From assembly GCF_023715725.1 (NCBI RefSeq), contig NZ_JAMBOT010000002.1, positions 186,001 through 250,000 of the forward strand: a stretch of DNA of 64,000 nt, in the 5' to 3' direction. Origin of the DNA: Paenibacillus pasadenensis. GTDB taxonomy: Bacteria > Bacillota > Bacilli > Paenibacillales > Paenibacillaceae. The position numbers and the translations under genes are program-made. This document shows, one piece after another, positions 23,150 through 32,228 of the stretch; position 1 is the first letter of the stretch, and each line of letters begins with the position of its first letter. The notes below the pieces were generated by a model, which was given only the letters and a program-made list of their open reading frames with translations, was not told the DNA's origin and ran no database searches.

Positions 23150-25198
23150 ATGAAAAGAAAGGTTCTTGTATTCATGGCCGCTGTGCTGGCCGTCATTCCA
23201 GTCCGTTCAGCAGCTGCTGAAACGGCGGAGCAGTCCTTTGAACAAAAGGCAAAACAAATGGCTTTAAACATTGTATCGGATTATGGCGTTAGCGGGATTC
23301 AATATGCAATCAGAGACGACGGAAAGGTTGTATTATCGGGCGGTGCTGGAATAAAAGATAAAGCGGCCAAAACGCCGGTAACAAAGGATACGATGTTTGG
23401 AATTGGTTCAACAAGTAAAATGTATGTAACGGCTGCTGCGATGAAATTGGCCGATCTCAACAAAATCGATCTCGACAAGCCATTAACCACATACGTAAAA
23501 GAGTTTAAAATGGCGGATGAAAGATACAAAAAAATAACGCCGCGCATGTTAATGAATCATTCGTCCGGATTATACGGAAGTTCCTTTAAGAACAGTTTTC
23601 TGTTCGACGACAACGATACGGAAGCTCATGATGAATTGCTGGACAAATTGCGCTCCCAGCGCTTAAAAGCGGCCCCCGGCGAATTTTCGGTTTATTGCAA
23701 TGACGGCTTCCAGCTGCTTGAAATTTTAGTTGAACGTGTGAGCGGATTAAGCTATAGCAAATTCCTGCAGGTTCATTTTAACAAACCGCTAGCTCTCAGC
23801 TCGACCAAAACGCCGCTTGATTCCTTTGACAGAAACAAGCTTGCCAAAACATACTTCACTGGGTTCCAGCAGGCGTTACCTGTTGAAAACGTTAACCTCA
23901 TTGGAACGGGAGGCATTTATTCCACTGCTGAAGACGTGAGCAAGTTCGCCGATATGCTGATGGGCAACCGTACGGAGCTTTTATCCGAAAGGTCGGCAAA
24001 GGCAATGCAAAACCCGGAATACCGGAAGGGACTTTGGATTGCGGAGGAGTCTAACACCTTTAATTACGGTCTCGGTTGGGATGCCGTTCAATTAGCGCCG
24101 TTTGACGAATACGGGATTACAGCTTTGTCTAAAGGCGGAGATACGCCAATGTATCATGCAAGCCTGATTGCGCTGCCGGAGTATGATATTTCGATGGCCG
24201 TGCTTTCTTCAGGCGGAGCCTCTTCTTTTAACAGCACGATGGGCACCGCTATTTTACTTGAATATCTAAAATCCAAAGGAATCATCAGTGAGATTTTGCC
24301 GGATAAAACGTTCCAGCCTCCGGTAAAAGCCGATATGCCTGCCGATCTGGAGGCTTATTCCGGACTATTCGGACATACGGGCAGCATGGTTAATCTGGAT
24401 GTGAAAGACGGAGAGCTTTTAATGGATCCTAACGACGATTCGCTTCCTGTACAGAAATTTGTGTATACAGGTGATGGGCAATTCAAAAGCAGTGATGGAA
24501 GTGCAACCGTAAGTTTTGTACAGGCGGCAAATGGAAAAACGTATCTCAAAAAATATGGATATGACAACATTCCCGGCTTAGGCCAAGTTATTAACGGTTT
24601 GTATCTGAGTCAGAAGCTGGAACGCAACCCGCTTGATCAACCGACCCAAAAAGTATGGGAACAACGAAACGGCAAAAAATATTACCGCTTGGATGAAAAA
24701 ATCAGCTCGCTCGGTTATCTAATGGCAGAAGGGCTATTGATCAAAAAAATATCCGTTAACGCCGATTACGGGTATGCTTCCGGTACTAAAATTGTTGATA
24801 AGAATAAATCGGTCAATGCAATGGCAATCCCGGTCATGAACGGACGAGACTCGTTTGACCTGAATTTCCATACGAAGAACCGTACGGAATACTTAACGAT
24901 CAATAAAGAAGCTTATATTAGCGAAGACGGGATTCAACCGTTCTCTCAAGGAGTCTCCACGGTCCGCATTAACGAAGGCAAGGCTGTTTGGTATAAAATT
25001 GATAAAAAGACAACGAACCGGGACGTAACGGTTAAGTATCCATCAAGCGGAGGATATGTCGTTTATGACGCCAAAGGAACGGTTGTACATTTTTCCAAGA
25101 TTAGTGGCAAAAAAACGGTCGTGCTGCCTGAAGGCGGATTGATTGTTTTTGGCGGGGAGAAGGGCGACGTCTTTTCGGTTAATGTTAAAAAGAGTTAA
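23150..25198 (+). CDS. Secreted serine hydrolase of the class C beta-lactamase/PBP4 family (first copy)
   Basis: 682 residues. A signal peptide is present (about 1-23, cut near AAA-ET). The hydrolase domain (about 35-375) has the nucleophile motif SxxK (S87-T-S-K90), YxN (Y182-C-N184, in FSVYCNDGF) and a KGGD segment (328-331) in place of the KTG/HSG triad. About 300 more residues of beta-rich sequence follow, with no membrane helices, unlike FmtA/PbpE-type membrane proteins. Known family members are peptidases, esterases or penicillin-resistant enzymes; the substrate here is unknown. AGGAGG precedes the ATG. A close paralogue lies at 26891. Confidence 0.85.
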   Translation: MKRKVLVFMAAVLAVIPVRSAAAETAEQSFEQKAKQMALNIVSDYGVSGIQYAIRDDGKVVLSGGAGIKDKAAKTPVTKDTMFGIGSTSKMYVTAAAMKLADLNKIDLDKPLTTYVKEFKMADERYKKITPRMLMNHSSGLYGSSFKNSFLFDDNDTEAHDELLDKLRSQRLKAAPGEFSVYCNDGFQLLEILVERVSGLSYSKFLQVHFNKPLALSSTKTPLDSFDRNKLAKTYFTGFQQALPVENVNLIGTGGIYSTAEDVSKFADMLMGNRTELLSERSAKAMQNPEYRKGLWIAEESNTFNYGLGWDAVQLAPFDEYGITALSKGGDTPMYHASLIALPEYDISMAVLSSGGASSFNSTMGTAILLEYLKSKGIISEILPDKTFQPPVKADMPADLEAYSGLFGHTGSMVNLDVKDGELLMDPNDDSLPVQKFVYTGDGQFKSSDGSATVSFVQAANGKTYLKKYGYDNIPGLGQVINGLYLSQKLERNPLDQPTQKVWEQRNGKKYYRLDEKISSLGYLMAEGLLIKKISVNADYGYASGTKIVDKNKSVNAMAIPVMNGRDSFDLNFHTKNRTEYLTINKEAYISEDGIQPFSQGVSTVRINEGKAVWYKIDKKTTNRDVTVKYPSSGGYVVYDAKGTVVHFSKISGKKTVVLPEGGLIVFGGEKGDVFSVNVKKS

Positions 25199-25214
25199 CC
25201 GTTCGCTATGAAGT

Positions 25215-25259
25215 AAAAGCCATGAGCACCCGGGAACCCGTGTGCTTCATGGCTTTTTG
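25215..25259. terminator. Terminator between convergent genes
   Basis: AAAAGCCATGA(A)GCAC-type arms pair with GTGCTTCATGGCTTTT across 25215-25257 with one bulge. It serves the hydrolase and, in the other direction, possibly the N-acetyltransferase. Confidence 0.8.
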
Positions 25260-25304
25260 CGTGCTGCATCATGTTCATGATGCCAGTTCACCAGCCTCTT
25301 TCCG

Positions 25305-26156
25305 TTATTGCGATTGAAACACATCGATTCCCAGTTCTTCAAGAACATCCATTGCCTTTTCCACAGGCAGCTTCGGTAGGTTAAATTCACTGTCGATCAC
25401 TTCACGGATCTCATTGCGGTTCGTTAATATCCGTTTTTCGGCCTGGCCGAGGCTGTTGCGGATGCTGAGCACATTGTTGACTAACGATAGGGATCGCTGC
25501 TGCTCCAGCTGCCAGAGCTGGCAGCGCAGCGAAGAGGTGAACAACCCGTTCGGCTTGTAATAATGGGCAATTGCTTGTTGGAAATCATTAAAGCCGTACT
25601 GTATTCGGGCATCAAACGTCCAGTTCATCTCAGTGAGCTCTTTTCCATCCACCGATCTGTGATAGGTGTACGTTCCGGGTTCGTCTCCCGGGCTGAACCT
25701 TATCTCTATCCCGCAGTAGCTGGATACCTGGTGAGGATCACTCTCCAAGCGCATCGGCTCAAATAAAGGAGCGCTGTTCCCGCAATCCACATACAGTTCT
25801 TCTTGTTCATCCGGGAGCCGGACGAGCAGCGCGGCATGCCCGCCGCCCAGTAAAGCGTAACGAGAGTGAAATCCAAGCCGCTTCAGCAATTCATGCAGGC
25901 TGCTGTTCAGGACATAACAGGTTCCGCCCATATGATGCTGATAGAGCTGCTCCACAAACTTCTGTACATCCTGCTCTAGATGTTTTTGCTGATGATAAGC
26001 TTTAACATTCATCAAAGTGCTAATGTTTTCGAAAGGAATCCGATTGAGATGGGCGGTACAGATCCTTGTTAAATATTCATAAGAAGGTTCCTGAACCGGA
26101 ACTTGGATATAATTTAAATATTGGGCGGCCCATGCAGGCAATGGCTGTCGAGTCAT
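25305..26156 (-). CDS. Arylamine N-acetyltransferase family protein
   Basis: 283 residues. The Cys-His-Asp triad is visible as C80 (HMGGTCYVLN), H107 (GGGHAALLV) and D124 (LYVDCGNSAP). The N-terminal PFENIS block (41-46) is typical. The usual R-G-G-x-C-x-E-x-N is changed to M-G-G-T-C-Y-V-L-N, so the Arg and Glu are lost, which may alter substrate choice. The enzyme transfers acetyl from acetyl-CoA to aromatic amines or hydrazines, or may act in a biosynthetic step. GGAAAGGGAG precedes the ATG. The promoter is of the MerR-controlled type (26198-26229). Confidence 0.88.
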   Translation of the reverse strand: MTRQPLPAWAAQYLNYIQVPVQEPSYEYLTRICTAHLNRIPFENISTLMNVKAYHQQKHLEQDVQKFVEQLYQHHMGGTCYVLNSSLHELLKRLGFHSRYALLGGGHAALLVRLPDEQEELYVDCGNSAPLFEPMRLESDPHQVSSYCGIEIRFSPGDEPGTYTYHRSVDGKELTEMNWTFDARIQYGFNDFQQAIAHYYKPNGLFTSSLRCQLWQLEQQRSLSLVNNVLSIRNSLGQAEKRILTNRNEIREVIDSEFNLPKLPVEKAMDVLEELGIDVFQSQ

Positions 26157-26197
26157 GGTTTGCTCCCTTTCCGATAAATTGAGGTAATTGTAACGTT

Positions 26198-26229
26198 AGT
26201 ATAAACGTTGACACTAATGTCAGGGTCAA
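26198..26229 (-). promoter_or_regulatory. MerR-type promoter with long spacer and operator dyad, driving the N-acetyltransferase
   Basis: On the minus strand, TTGACC (26224-26229), a 20-bp spacer and TATACT (26198-26203). A dyad TTGAC...GTCAA (26208-26229), with inner CT/AG matches, fills the spacer. A 19-20-bp spacer with a centred dyad is the hallmark of MerR-family activation by DNA distortion. Confidence 0.65.
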
Positions 26230-26369
26230 GCAGCTTTACCGAACATCAATTGAAATTTCCACTAAATACTTTAAACGAATGTCTTTACAGGAAAAGCGCT
26301 GGTATTATATTATCAGATAGGACACTGAAAGGTGTCAGATAAACAAAAGCTAAAAGGGCGGGGATTTAG

Positions 26370-26738
26370 GTGCATATACTGGCGATCGTACTTCAAAGTT
26401 GGCTGCTTTTCTCTATGGCATTTTTCGGCATCAGCAAAATTACAGGAGCGCAGCATCAGGTGGAGCTGTTTGATTCCATTAAGCTGCCTCAATGGTTCCG
26501 TACGGTTACGGGGTTTGTGCAAATTATCGGAGCCGTAGGACTTGTGATCGGTTACTGGTACGCGGGTGTTGCCGCTTGGGCAGCCGTGCTGATCGGCATT
26601 ATGATGCTCGTTGCGGTTGTCACACATCTTCGAGTTAAACATCCGATCGGCAAAATGATTCCGGCACTGCTCAATCTTGCCATTGCGATTGCAGTTGTCG
26701 CGTTATATGCAGACGAACTTTCCAATCTTTTTGGATAA
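26370..26738 (+). CDS. DoxX-like membrane protein
   Basis: 122 residues with four membrane helices. The start HILAIVLQSWLLFSMAFFGISKITGAQHQVELFDSIKLPQWFRTVTGFVQIIGA is typical of the DoxX_2 family, with the G-x-x-K-[IL] end of helix one and a short cytoplasmic loop. The role of the family is not settled; some members belong to oxidoreductase or membrane stress complexes. The start is GTG 26370, with GGGCGGGG about 7 bp upstream; no ATG is available. A possible promoter TTTACA (26284) - 18 bp - TATTAT lies upstream. Confidence 0.85.
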   Translation: MHILAIVLQSWLLFSMAFFGISKITGAQHQVELFDSIKLPQWFRTVTGFVQIIGAVGLVIGYWYAGVAAWAAVLIGIMMLVAVVTHLRVKHPIGKMIPALLNLAIAIAVVALYADELSNLFG

Positions 26739-26750
26739 AATAATATCCAG

Positions 26751-26780
26751 CGCAACCTGATCTGGGTTGCGTTTTTTTTA
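26751..26780 (+). terminator. Terminator after the DoxX gene
   Basis: CGCAACCT and GGGTTGCG pair (26751-26758 and 26764-26771, one G-U) around a 5-nt loop, followed by eight T. Confidence 0.9.
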
Positions 26781-26890
26781 TTTCATTAAAAAGCTATGAT
26801 TTTGTTCACCAGTAATTGGATTTATAAAAAAGGTATCTGCCCCTTAAACGAGAATTACCTAGATAGCCAATTTAAAGGAGGCAGTATTTC

Positions 26891-28930
26891 ATGAAGAAAA
26901 AGCTTTTTGTATTCATGGCCGCTGTGCTTGCCGTTGTTCCGGTCAGCTCAGCGTCTGCTCTGCCGGTTCAACAATCTGTTGAACAAAAGGCAAAGGAAAT
27001 GGCAGCAACAATCGTATCCGATTACGGCGTTAGCGGAATTCAGTACGCCATCAGGGATGACGGAGATGTTGTATTATCAGGCAGCGCCGGTGTGCAGGAT
27101 AAAGCAAAAAAAACGCCGGTAACGAAGGATACGATGTTCGGAACAGGTTCGATAAGTAAAATGTATGTGACGGCGGCTGCGATGAAGCTGGTCGAGTCTA
27201 ATGGAATTGATCTGGATAAACCGCTCACGATGTATTTGAAAGAATTTAAAATGGCGGATGAACGGTATAAAAAAATAACACCGCGCATGCTGATGAATCA
27301 TTCCTCGGGATTAAACGGCAGTACGTTAAAAAACAGCTTTTTGTTCGATGACAGCGATACGGAAGCTCATGATGAGTTGTTGAACCGATTGCGCCACCAG
27401 CGCTTAAAGGCTGAGCCGGGCGAATTTTCGGTTTATTGCAACGACGGATTCCAGCTGTTAGAGCTTTTGGTTGAGCGGGTGAGCGGCAAAAGCTACACTA
27501 AATTTTTGCAAAAACATTTTATCAACCCTCTTGAGTTAAACTCGACCAAAACGCCGCTGGATTCGTTTAACCGAAATAAACTCGCCAAAGCTTATATGCC
27601 AGGGTTAGATCAGGCTTTACCCGTTGAAACGGTGAATGTGATTGGGGCGGGAGGCATTTACTCCACCGCTGAGGATGTGAGCAAGTTCGCCGATGTTCTT
27701 ATCGGAAACTATGAGAATGTTTTATCGGAGAAGTCGGCAGAAGCGATGCAAAGCCATGAATACGAAAAAGGAGTGTGGATATCGGAAACATCCAACCTCA
27801 TTAATTATGGCCTTGGCTGGGATGCCGTTCAGCTGGCGCCGTTTGATGACTATGGAATTACCGCATTATCCAAAGGCGGGGACACGCAAGCGTATCACTC
27901 CAGCGTGGTTACGCTGCCGGAGTACGATATCTCAATGGCGGTGCTTTCTTCAGGAGGGGCGTCTACCTTCAATGGCCTCATGGCATCGAAAATTTTATTG
28001 GAATACATCAAAGATAAAGGAATCATAAAAGAAATTTTGCCAGACCGAACGTTTGAGCCAGCTGTTAAAGTGGACATGCCGGCGGATTTGCAGGCTTTCT
28101 CCGGTTTGTACGGTCATCCGGGCGGCACAGTTCAACTGGACATTAAAAACGGAGAGGTTATCCCTGTAGTCGCTGAAGGTCCAGCTCCTCCTGAAACATT
28201 CGTTTACACAGGGGACGGGCAGTTCAAAAACAAGGACGGTAGTGCGGCCATAAGCTTTGAGCAGGCGGAGAACGGCAAAACGTATCTCAAATATTACGGA
28301 TACATGACCTTACCTGGATTAGGCCAAGTCGTTAACGGCATTTATCTGTATCAAAAGCTGGATCGCAACCCGCTAAATCAAGCTGCCAAAAAAGCGTGGG
28401 AACAACGAAACGGCAAAAAATATTACCGCTTGGATGAAAAAATCACCTCTATGGCATATCTGGCACAAGCCATATTGACCAAAGAAATAGCTGTAGATAC
28501 GGATAACGGATACGTCTATGGCACAAAAATAGTGAATGCAAATAAGGCTGTTAATGCAATCGCCATCCCGATTATGGGCGGAAGAGATACGTTTGATCTG
28601 GAATTTTATAAGAAGAATCAGAAGGAGTATTTAACCATTAACGGAGAAACGTATGTCAGCGAGGCTGCCATTGGAGCGTTTCCTCAAAACACCAAATCGA
28701 TTCGCATTACGAACGGTGAGGCTGTATGGTACAAAATCGACAAAAAGTCAGCCAAAAAGGTAATCACGGTCAAGAGCCCGGCAAGCGGGGGATTTGCTGT
28801 TTTTGACGCAAAAGGCACGGCGGTGCATTTTTCAAAGGTTCACGGCAATAAATCCGTTGTGCTGCCTGAAGGCGGTATGATTGTGTTTGGCGGAGAAAAG
28901 GGCGATGTATTTACGGTTAAAAATTCCTAA
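26891..28930 (+). CDS. Secreted serine hydrolase of the class C beta-lactamase family (second copy)
   Basis: 679 residues, a close paralogue of the gene at 23150 over its whole length, including the leader (FVFMAAVLAVVPVSSASA), S87-I-S-K90, YCN (182-184), the SKGGD segment and the long C-terminal beta region. Differences cluster in the C-terminal half (for example GGTVQLDIKNGEVIPVV), as expected for copies that have diverged in function. AAAGGAGG precedes the ATG. The two copies are separated by the N-acetyltransferase and DoxX genes. Secretion without anchoring is likely, since no membrane helix or lipobox is visible. Confidence 0.85.
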   Translation: MKKKLFVFMAAVLAVVPVSSASALPVQQSVEQKAKEMAATIVSDYGVSGIQYAIRDDGDVVLSGSAGVQDKAKKTPVTKDTMFGTGSISKMYVTAAAMKLVESNGIDLDKPLTMYLKEFKMADERYKKITPRMLMNHSSGLNGSTLKNSFLFDDSDTEAHDELLNRLRHQRLKAEPGEFSVYCNDGFQLLELLVERVSGKSYTKFLQKHFINPLELNSTKTPLDSFNRNKLAKAYMPGLDQALPVETVNVIGAGGIYSTAEDVSKFADVLIGNYENVLSEKSAEAMQSHEYEKGVWISETSNLINYGLGWDAVQLAPFDDYGITALSKGGDTQAYHSSVVTLPEYDISMAVLSSGGASTFNGLMASKILLEYIKDKGIIKEILPDRTFEPAVKVDMPADLQAFSGLYGHPGGTVQLDIKNGEVIPVVAEGPAPPETFVYTGDGQFKNKDGSAAISFEQAENGKTYLKYYGYMTLPGLGQVVNGIYLYQKLDRNPLNQAAKKAWEQRNGKKYYRLDEKITSMAYLAQAILTKEIAVDTDNGYVYGTKIVNANKAVNAIAIPIMGGRDTFDLEFYKKNQKEYLTINGETYVSEAAIGAFPQNTKSIRITNGEAVWYKIDKKSAKKVITVKSPASGGFAVFDAKGTAVHFSKVHGNKSVVLPEGGMIVFGGEKGDVFTVKNS

Positions 28931-28967
28931 ATTTTGCGCATACGTTTACCACAGATTTCAGTTGACG

Positions 28968-28999
28968 GAGCCCTTTTCTAACGTGAAAAGGGCTCTTAT
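28968..28999 (+). terminator. Terminator of the second serine hydrolase
   Basis: GAGCCCTTTTC (28968-28978) pairs exactly with GAAAAGGGCTC (28985-28995), followed by a weak T-rich tail (TTATA). Confidence 0.75.
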
Positions 29000-29069
29000 A
29001 TGTGCGTAAAACTCGCACCGTGTCTCTTCATTTCTCATAAGTTGTAGTATAGGACGAGGAGGTAGAGAC

Positions 29070-29495
29070 ATGAATTTAGGTATGATCTTGGTTTTGTTTA
29101 TTTTGTTAGTGGCTGTTACGAGAATATTTATACCGAATAACTGCTCTGATGACAATTCTATTGAAGTTAGGGGTTCTCAAGAGTTTCAAATTATTAACAA
29201 TAGTCGTTTCTATCTTTTTATTTCCATTTATTCAGGAAGTCTTGAATCGGAAATTCCTAGTAGTATTCCAGCTAATGGCGGACAGAATCTATTTTATTTG
29301 CATGTTGACACTTGGAGACCAACCTCCGCCAGCATCGGTTATTATTCGTTAAGTAGTGACCGATTTTCAGTTACTTTGAACTATGACACAAACTACAGAC
29401 CTAAAGCTTTTTTTACAAATTATAGCAGTTCCAGTTCAATAACTTGGAAAGTACTGACGAATACTAAGCTGGAAGTTTTAGATGCCGTTTTATGA
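29070..29495 (+). CDS. Membrane-anchored protein of unknown function (paralogue family member 1)
   Basis: 141 residues. A short N-terminus leads straight into one helix (LGMILVLFILLVAVTRIF), then a beta-rich outer domain (FQIINNSRFYLFISIYSG, SIPANGGQNLFYL, FSVTLNYDTNYRP). The same plan, with the shared LVLFIL helix and F-x-[IV]-x-N...SG...GG spacing, occurs in the proteins at 41200 and 42937. The helix resembles the one in tiny YjcZ-type sporulation proteins. The outer domain loosely recalls beta-sandwich lectin or toxin folds, but I cannot name a family. CGAGGAGGTAGAG precedes the ATG. Confidence 0.65.
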   Translation: MNLGMILVLFILLVAVTRIFIPNNCSDDNSIEVRGSQEFQIINNSRFYLFISIYSGSLESEIPSSIPANGGQNLFYLHVDTWRPTSASIGYYSLSSDRFSVTLNYDTNYRPKAFFTNYSSSSSITWKVLTNTKLEVLDAVL

Positions 29496-29539
29496 AAATA
29501 CGCGGATGACTTAACGCAGCTCAGCGAGCTTATTCAGCT

Positions 29540-30310
29540 CTAATCAGCTTGACCGTTAAAGTGCTCCTGCCGAAACTCTTTAGGTAATTGCCCTTTTGTC
29601 TTATAAAAAACTTTCGAAAAATAATTCGATTCCACATATCCGACCTGGCGGCATATATCGTATAACTTGAGCTCGGGGTTTTTAAGCAGCTCGCATGCTT
29701 TATCCATTCGCATCTTGGTCAGGTAAGACAGATAGGTTTCGCCGGTAACCGCTTTGAACATTTGGCCGAAGTAATGGGCGGTCAGATGAACCTCCTCGGC
29801 CGCGTCAGCCAAGGAAATGGGCTGGTCTAAGTGGGCCTGAATAAATGTTTTGGCGCGCTGTACGACGGACTCCTGATACGTTAGGGAACCGGCTTCAACC
29901 GGCTCCGGTTCTGCAGCAGCCGATCCCTTCAACGCATGCGCAGCGATCATTTCGTCAATAATACCAAGCAGTTCATCCGTATCGAGCGGTTTAAGCACAT
30001 AACCTTTTGCTTTATATTTCAATGCGGTATGGGCATACGAAAATTCAGTGTGGCCGCTGATAACCACTACCTGCAAGCCAGGGTTGTTTTCATAAACATG
30101 CTGAAGCAGCTGCAGCCCGTCCATATCCGGCATCTGAATATCGGTAATCATAAAGTCCACATGCTCGGTCTCCAGACGCTGAATTGCCTCCTCGCCATTG
30201 GAAGCGGTCCCGATCACCTCGATGTTCCGTTCCTGCCATTCCTCCATCGTGCGCAGGCTATCCGACACCATCCATTCATCGTCGACGATAAGCAGTTTAT
30301 AGGGATTCAT
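29540..30310 (-). CDS. YesN-type response regulator with AraC DNA-binding domain
   Basis: 256 residues. The receiver domain (1-120) has DDEWMVSDSL and the phospho-acceptor Asp in VDFMITDIQMPDMDGLQLL (about D56), with KPLDT for the conserved Lys. Two AraC helix-turn-helix motifs lie in the last 100 residues (ISLADAAEEVHLTAHYFGQMFKAVTGETY and LYDICRQVGYVESNYFSKVF). It is translated with the kinase gene (14-bp overlap) and very probably activates the divergent transporter operon at 32229. Confidence 0.95.
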   Translation of the reverse strand: MNPYKLLIVDDEWMVSDSLRTMEEWQERNIEVIGTASNGEEAIQRLETEHVDFMITDIQMPDMDGLQLLQHVYENNPGLQVVVISGHTEFSYAHTALKYKAKGYVLKPLDTDELLGIIDEMIAAHALKGSAAAEPEPVEAGSLTYQESVVQRAKTFIQAHLDQPISLADAAEEVHLTAHYFGQMFKAVTGETYLSYLTKMRMDKACELLKNPELKLYDICRQVGYVESNYFSKVFYKTKGQLPKEFRQEHFNGQAD

Positions 30311-32048
30311 TCGTCGTCCTCCTTGGGATTTTCACGGTTACCTTCATGCCCTCATGCAAGACGCTATCCAGATATATACCGTAGTTTTTGCCAAAATGAA
30401 GCTGAATGCGGGATTGGACATTGTACAGCCCGACCTTTTTTTCCTGCTTGGTCATATGGTCGGAATCATGCTGCAGATGATGCCGCATCTGCTGCAGCTG
30501 CTCGTAAGCGACGCCAACGCCTTGATCGGCTACTTGAATAAAGATATCCTCTCCATCGCTCCAGCCGGTAATTTTAATGCTGCCGCCATGCTGTTTGCGG
30601 TCTAATCCGTGAATAATGGCATTTTCAATAATCGGCTGCAAAATCCATTTGACGGTGTACAGCTGGCGCATTTCGTCATCCATCGTAATTTCATAATCAA
30701 TCGGTCTCTGCAGCCTGAATTTATGGATCTCCAAATAATACTGCACATATTCGAGCTCTGACTCGATGCGGACCAGATCATCATGTGTGCTGATGCTCAT
30801 CCTCAACAGCTTGCCTAACATAACGATCATTTTGCTGATCTCAGGCTCTTTATGCTTCCTTGCCAGGGAGTTAATGGATTCCAGCGTGTTATACAGAAAA
30901 TGCGGATTGATCTGGGACTGTAGAGCAGCGACCTCGGCTTTGCGCTTTTCATTTTGCTCGTAATAAACAAGCTGAATTAATTCCTTGATCCGTTTCACCA
31001 TCCCGTTAAAACCGACGCCGAGCGCGCCTATTTCATCCTTCCGCTGAATTTCAAAGTATTGGTCCAAGTCGCCGCTTCCGAACTGCTTCATCAATCGTTT
31101 GAGCTTCTGAATAGGGCTCGCAATGCTGCGGGAGATGAAAAAGGAAGCGATCAGACAGAGAAGTATCGTCTGAATAATTGTGACAATGGTTGAATTGCGG
31201 AATTGATCAATGGATGCGTAAAGCTGATCCTCCATAAAATAAGCGCCTAACGTCCAGCCGGTTGCCGAATCCCGCTTGTGAATGACCTTGTAGAACGTAT
31301 CGTTTTTAACCATCCGAGAGGTTCCGTTCATATCCGTTAAATCCTTTGCTGTAATAAACGGCTGGCTCACGGGGTGAACAATCGCGCCGTTCTGATCGGT
31401 AACAAACACCCCGGAAAGCTCTGCTGAGGACGGGGAAGTCTCAAAAAAATCATTCAGTACTTCCATGGGAAAATCGATAATCAGCAAGCCATGCTCCTTC
31501 AAATTGTTGCTTGTAAGCTGGAGGACAAATGAAAAAACAGGCTGCAGCTCTTTAACGGCGACATAAGGCCGGTCGTGCAAGGGCGTAAGAAATGGTTTAT
31601 CCATGTAAGAATGGGACGGAGGCAGCCACGGAAATTGCTGAAACGGAATTTGGCGGTCGCTGAGCGTGTAGCCAAAATTATAGGTAAACCCGTTATCACT
31701 TACGATCGTGATGCCGATATTTTCTGGGCGAATCGCATGAATGCGTTCAACTAAACCATCCAGCTGCCGGAAGGAGGAAAAGTAAACATCCTGATCCGTA
31801 TTTTTCAAAAAATCCGAGACGGCCGGGCTTTGGGAGATGGAGCTGCCCATCCGGTCGATGTCATTCACAAATATTGTTAACGCTTTCATTTTTTGATCCA
31901 AATAAGCGTTTGTTTCTTTATCCAAATTGTTGTTTAATGTTGCCGCCATATTTCGATAGGTCACGTATCCGGTGAGCGTAAGTGATGCGGATGTTAGAAT
32001 TGAGAATGTAAGGAATAACTTGGCAAATAAAGAAAGAGATATTTTCAT
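30297..32048 (-). CDS. YesM-type sensor histidine kinase
   Basis: 583 residues. One membrane helix near the start (LFLTFSILTSASLTLTGYV), an extracytoplasmic sensor (about 35-275) and a second helix (STIVTIIQTILLCLIASFFI), then HAMP (SRSIASPIQKLKRLMKQFG). The His_kinase domain has LQSQINPHFLYNTLESINSLA, and the ATPase domain has LQPIIENAIIHGL, VADQGVG and VGLYNVQSRIQLHFG. GGTGGGAG precedes the ATG. The gene is divergent from the sugar-binding protein at 32229. The sensor domain probably detects a sugar or the loaded binding protein. Confidence 0.95.
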   Translation of the reverse strand: MKISLSLFAKLFLTFSILTSASLTLTGYVTYRNMAATLNNNLDKETNAYLDQKMKALTIFVNDIDRMGSSISQSPAVSDFLKNTDQDVYFSSFRQLDGLVERIHAIRPENIGITIVSDNGFTYNFGYTLSDRQIPFQQFPWLPPSHSYMDKPFLTPLHDRPYVAVKELQPVFSFVLQLTSNNLKEHGLLIIDFPMEVLNDFFETSPSSAELSGVFVTDQNGAIVHPVSQPFITAKDLTDMNGTSRMVKNDTFYKVIHKRDSATGWTLGAYFMEDQLYASIDQFRNSTIVTIIQTILLCLIASFFISRSIASPIQKLKRLMKQFGSGDLDQYFEIQRKDEIGALGVGFNGMVKRIKELIQLVYYEQNEKRKAEVAALQSQINPHFLYNTLESINSLARKHKEPEISKMIVMLGKLLRMSISTHDDLVRIESELEYVQYYLEIHKFRLQRPIDYEITMDDEMRQLYTVKWILQPIIENAIIHGLDRKQHGGSIKITGWSDGEDIFIQVADQGVGVAYEQLQQMRHHLQHDSDHMTKQEKKVGLYNVQSRIQLHFGKNYGIYLDSVLHEGMKVTVKIPRRTTNESL

Positions 32049-32228
32049 TAACTCCCACCTCTATTCAAGGAGTAGTGTCATTGTATTGGCCAAATTTCAA
32101 GGTTGAACTACAGGAGGAACCATTATTTTTACTCTTTTTTCGACTTAATGTACCATTGTTCTTCGGGTTTATATTATTTATAGTTGCTTTAAGACGGGCC
32201 GTCAACCACATTCAAGGGGAGGGAAAGT

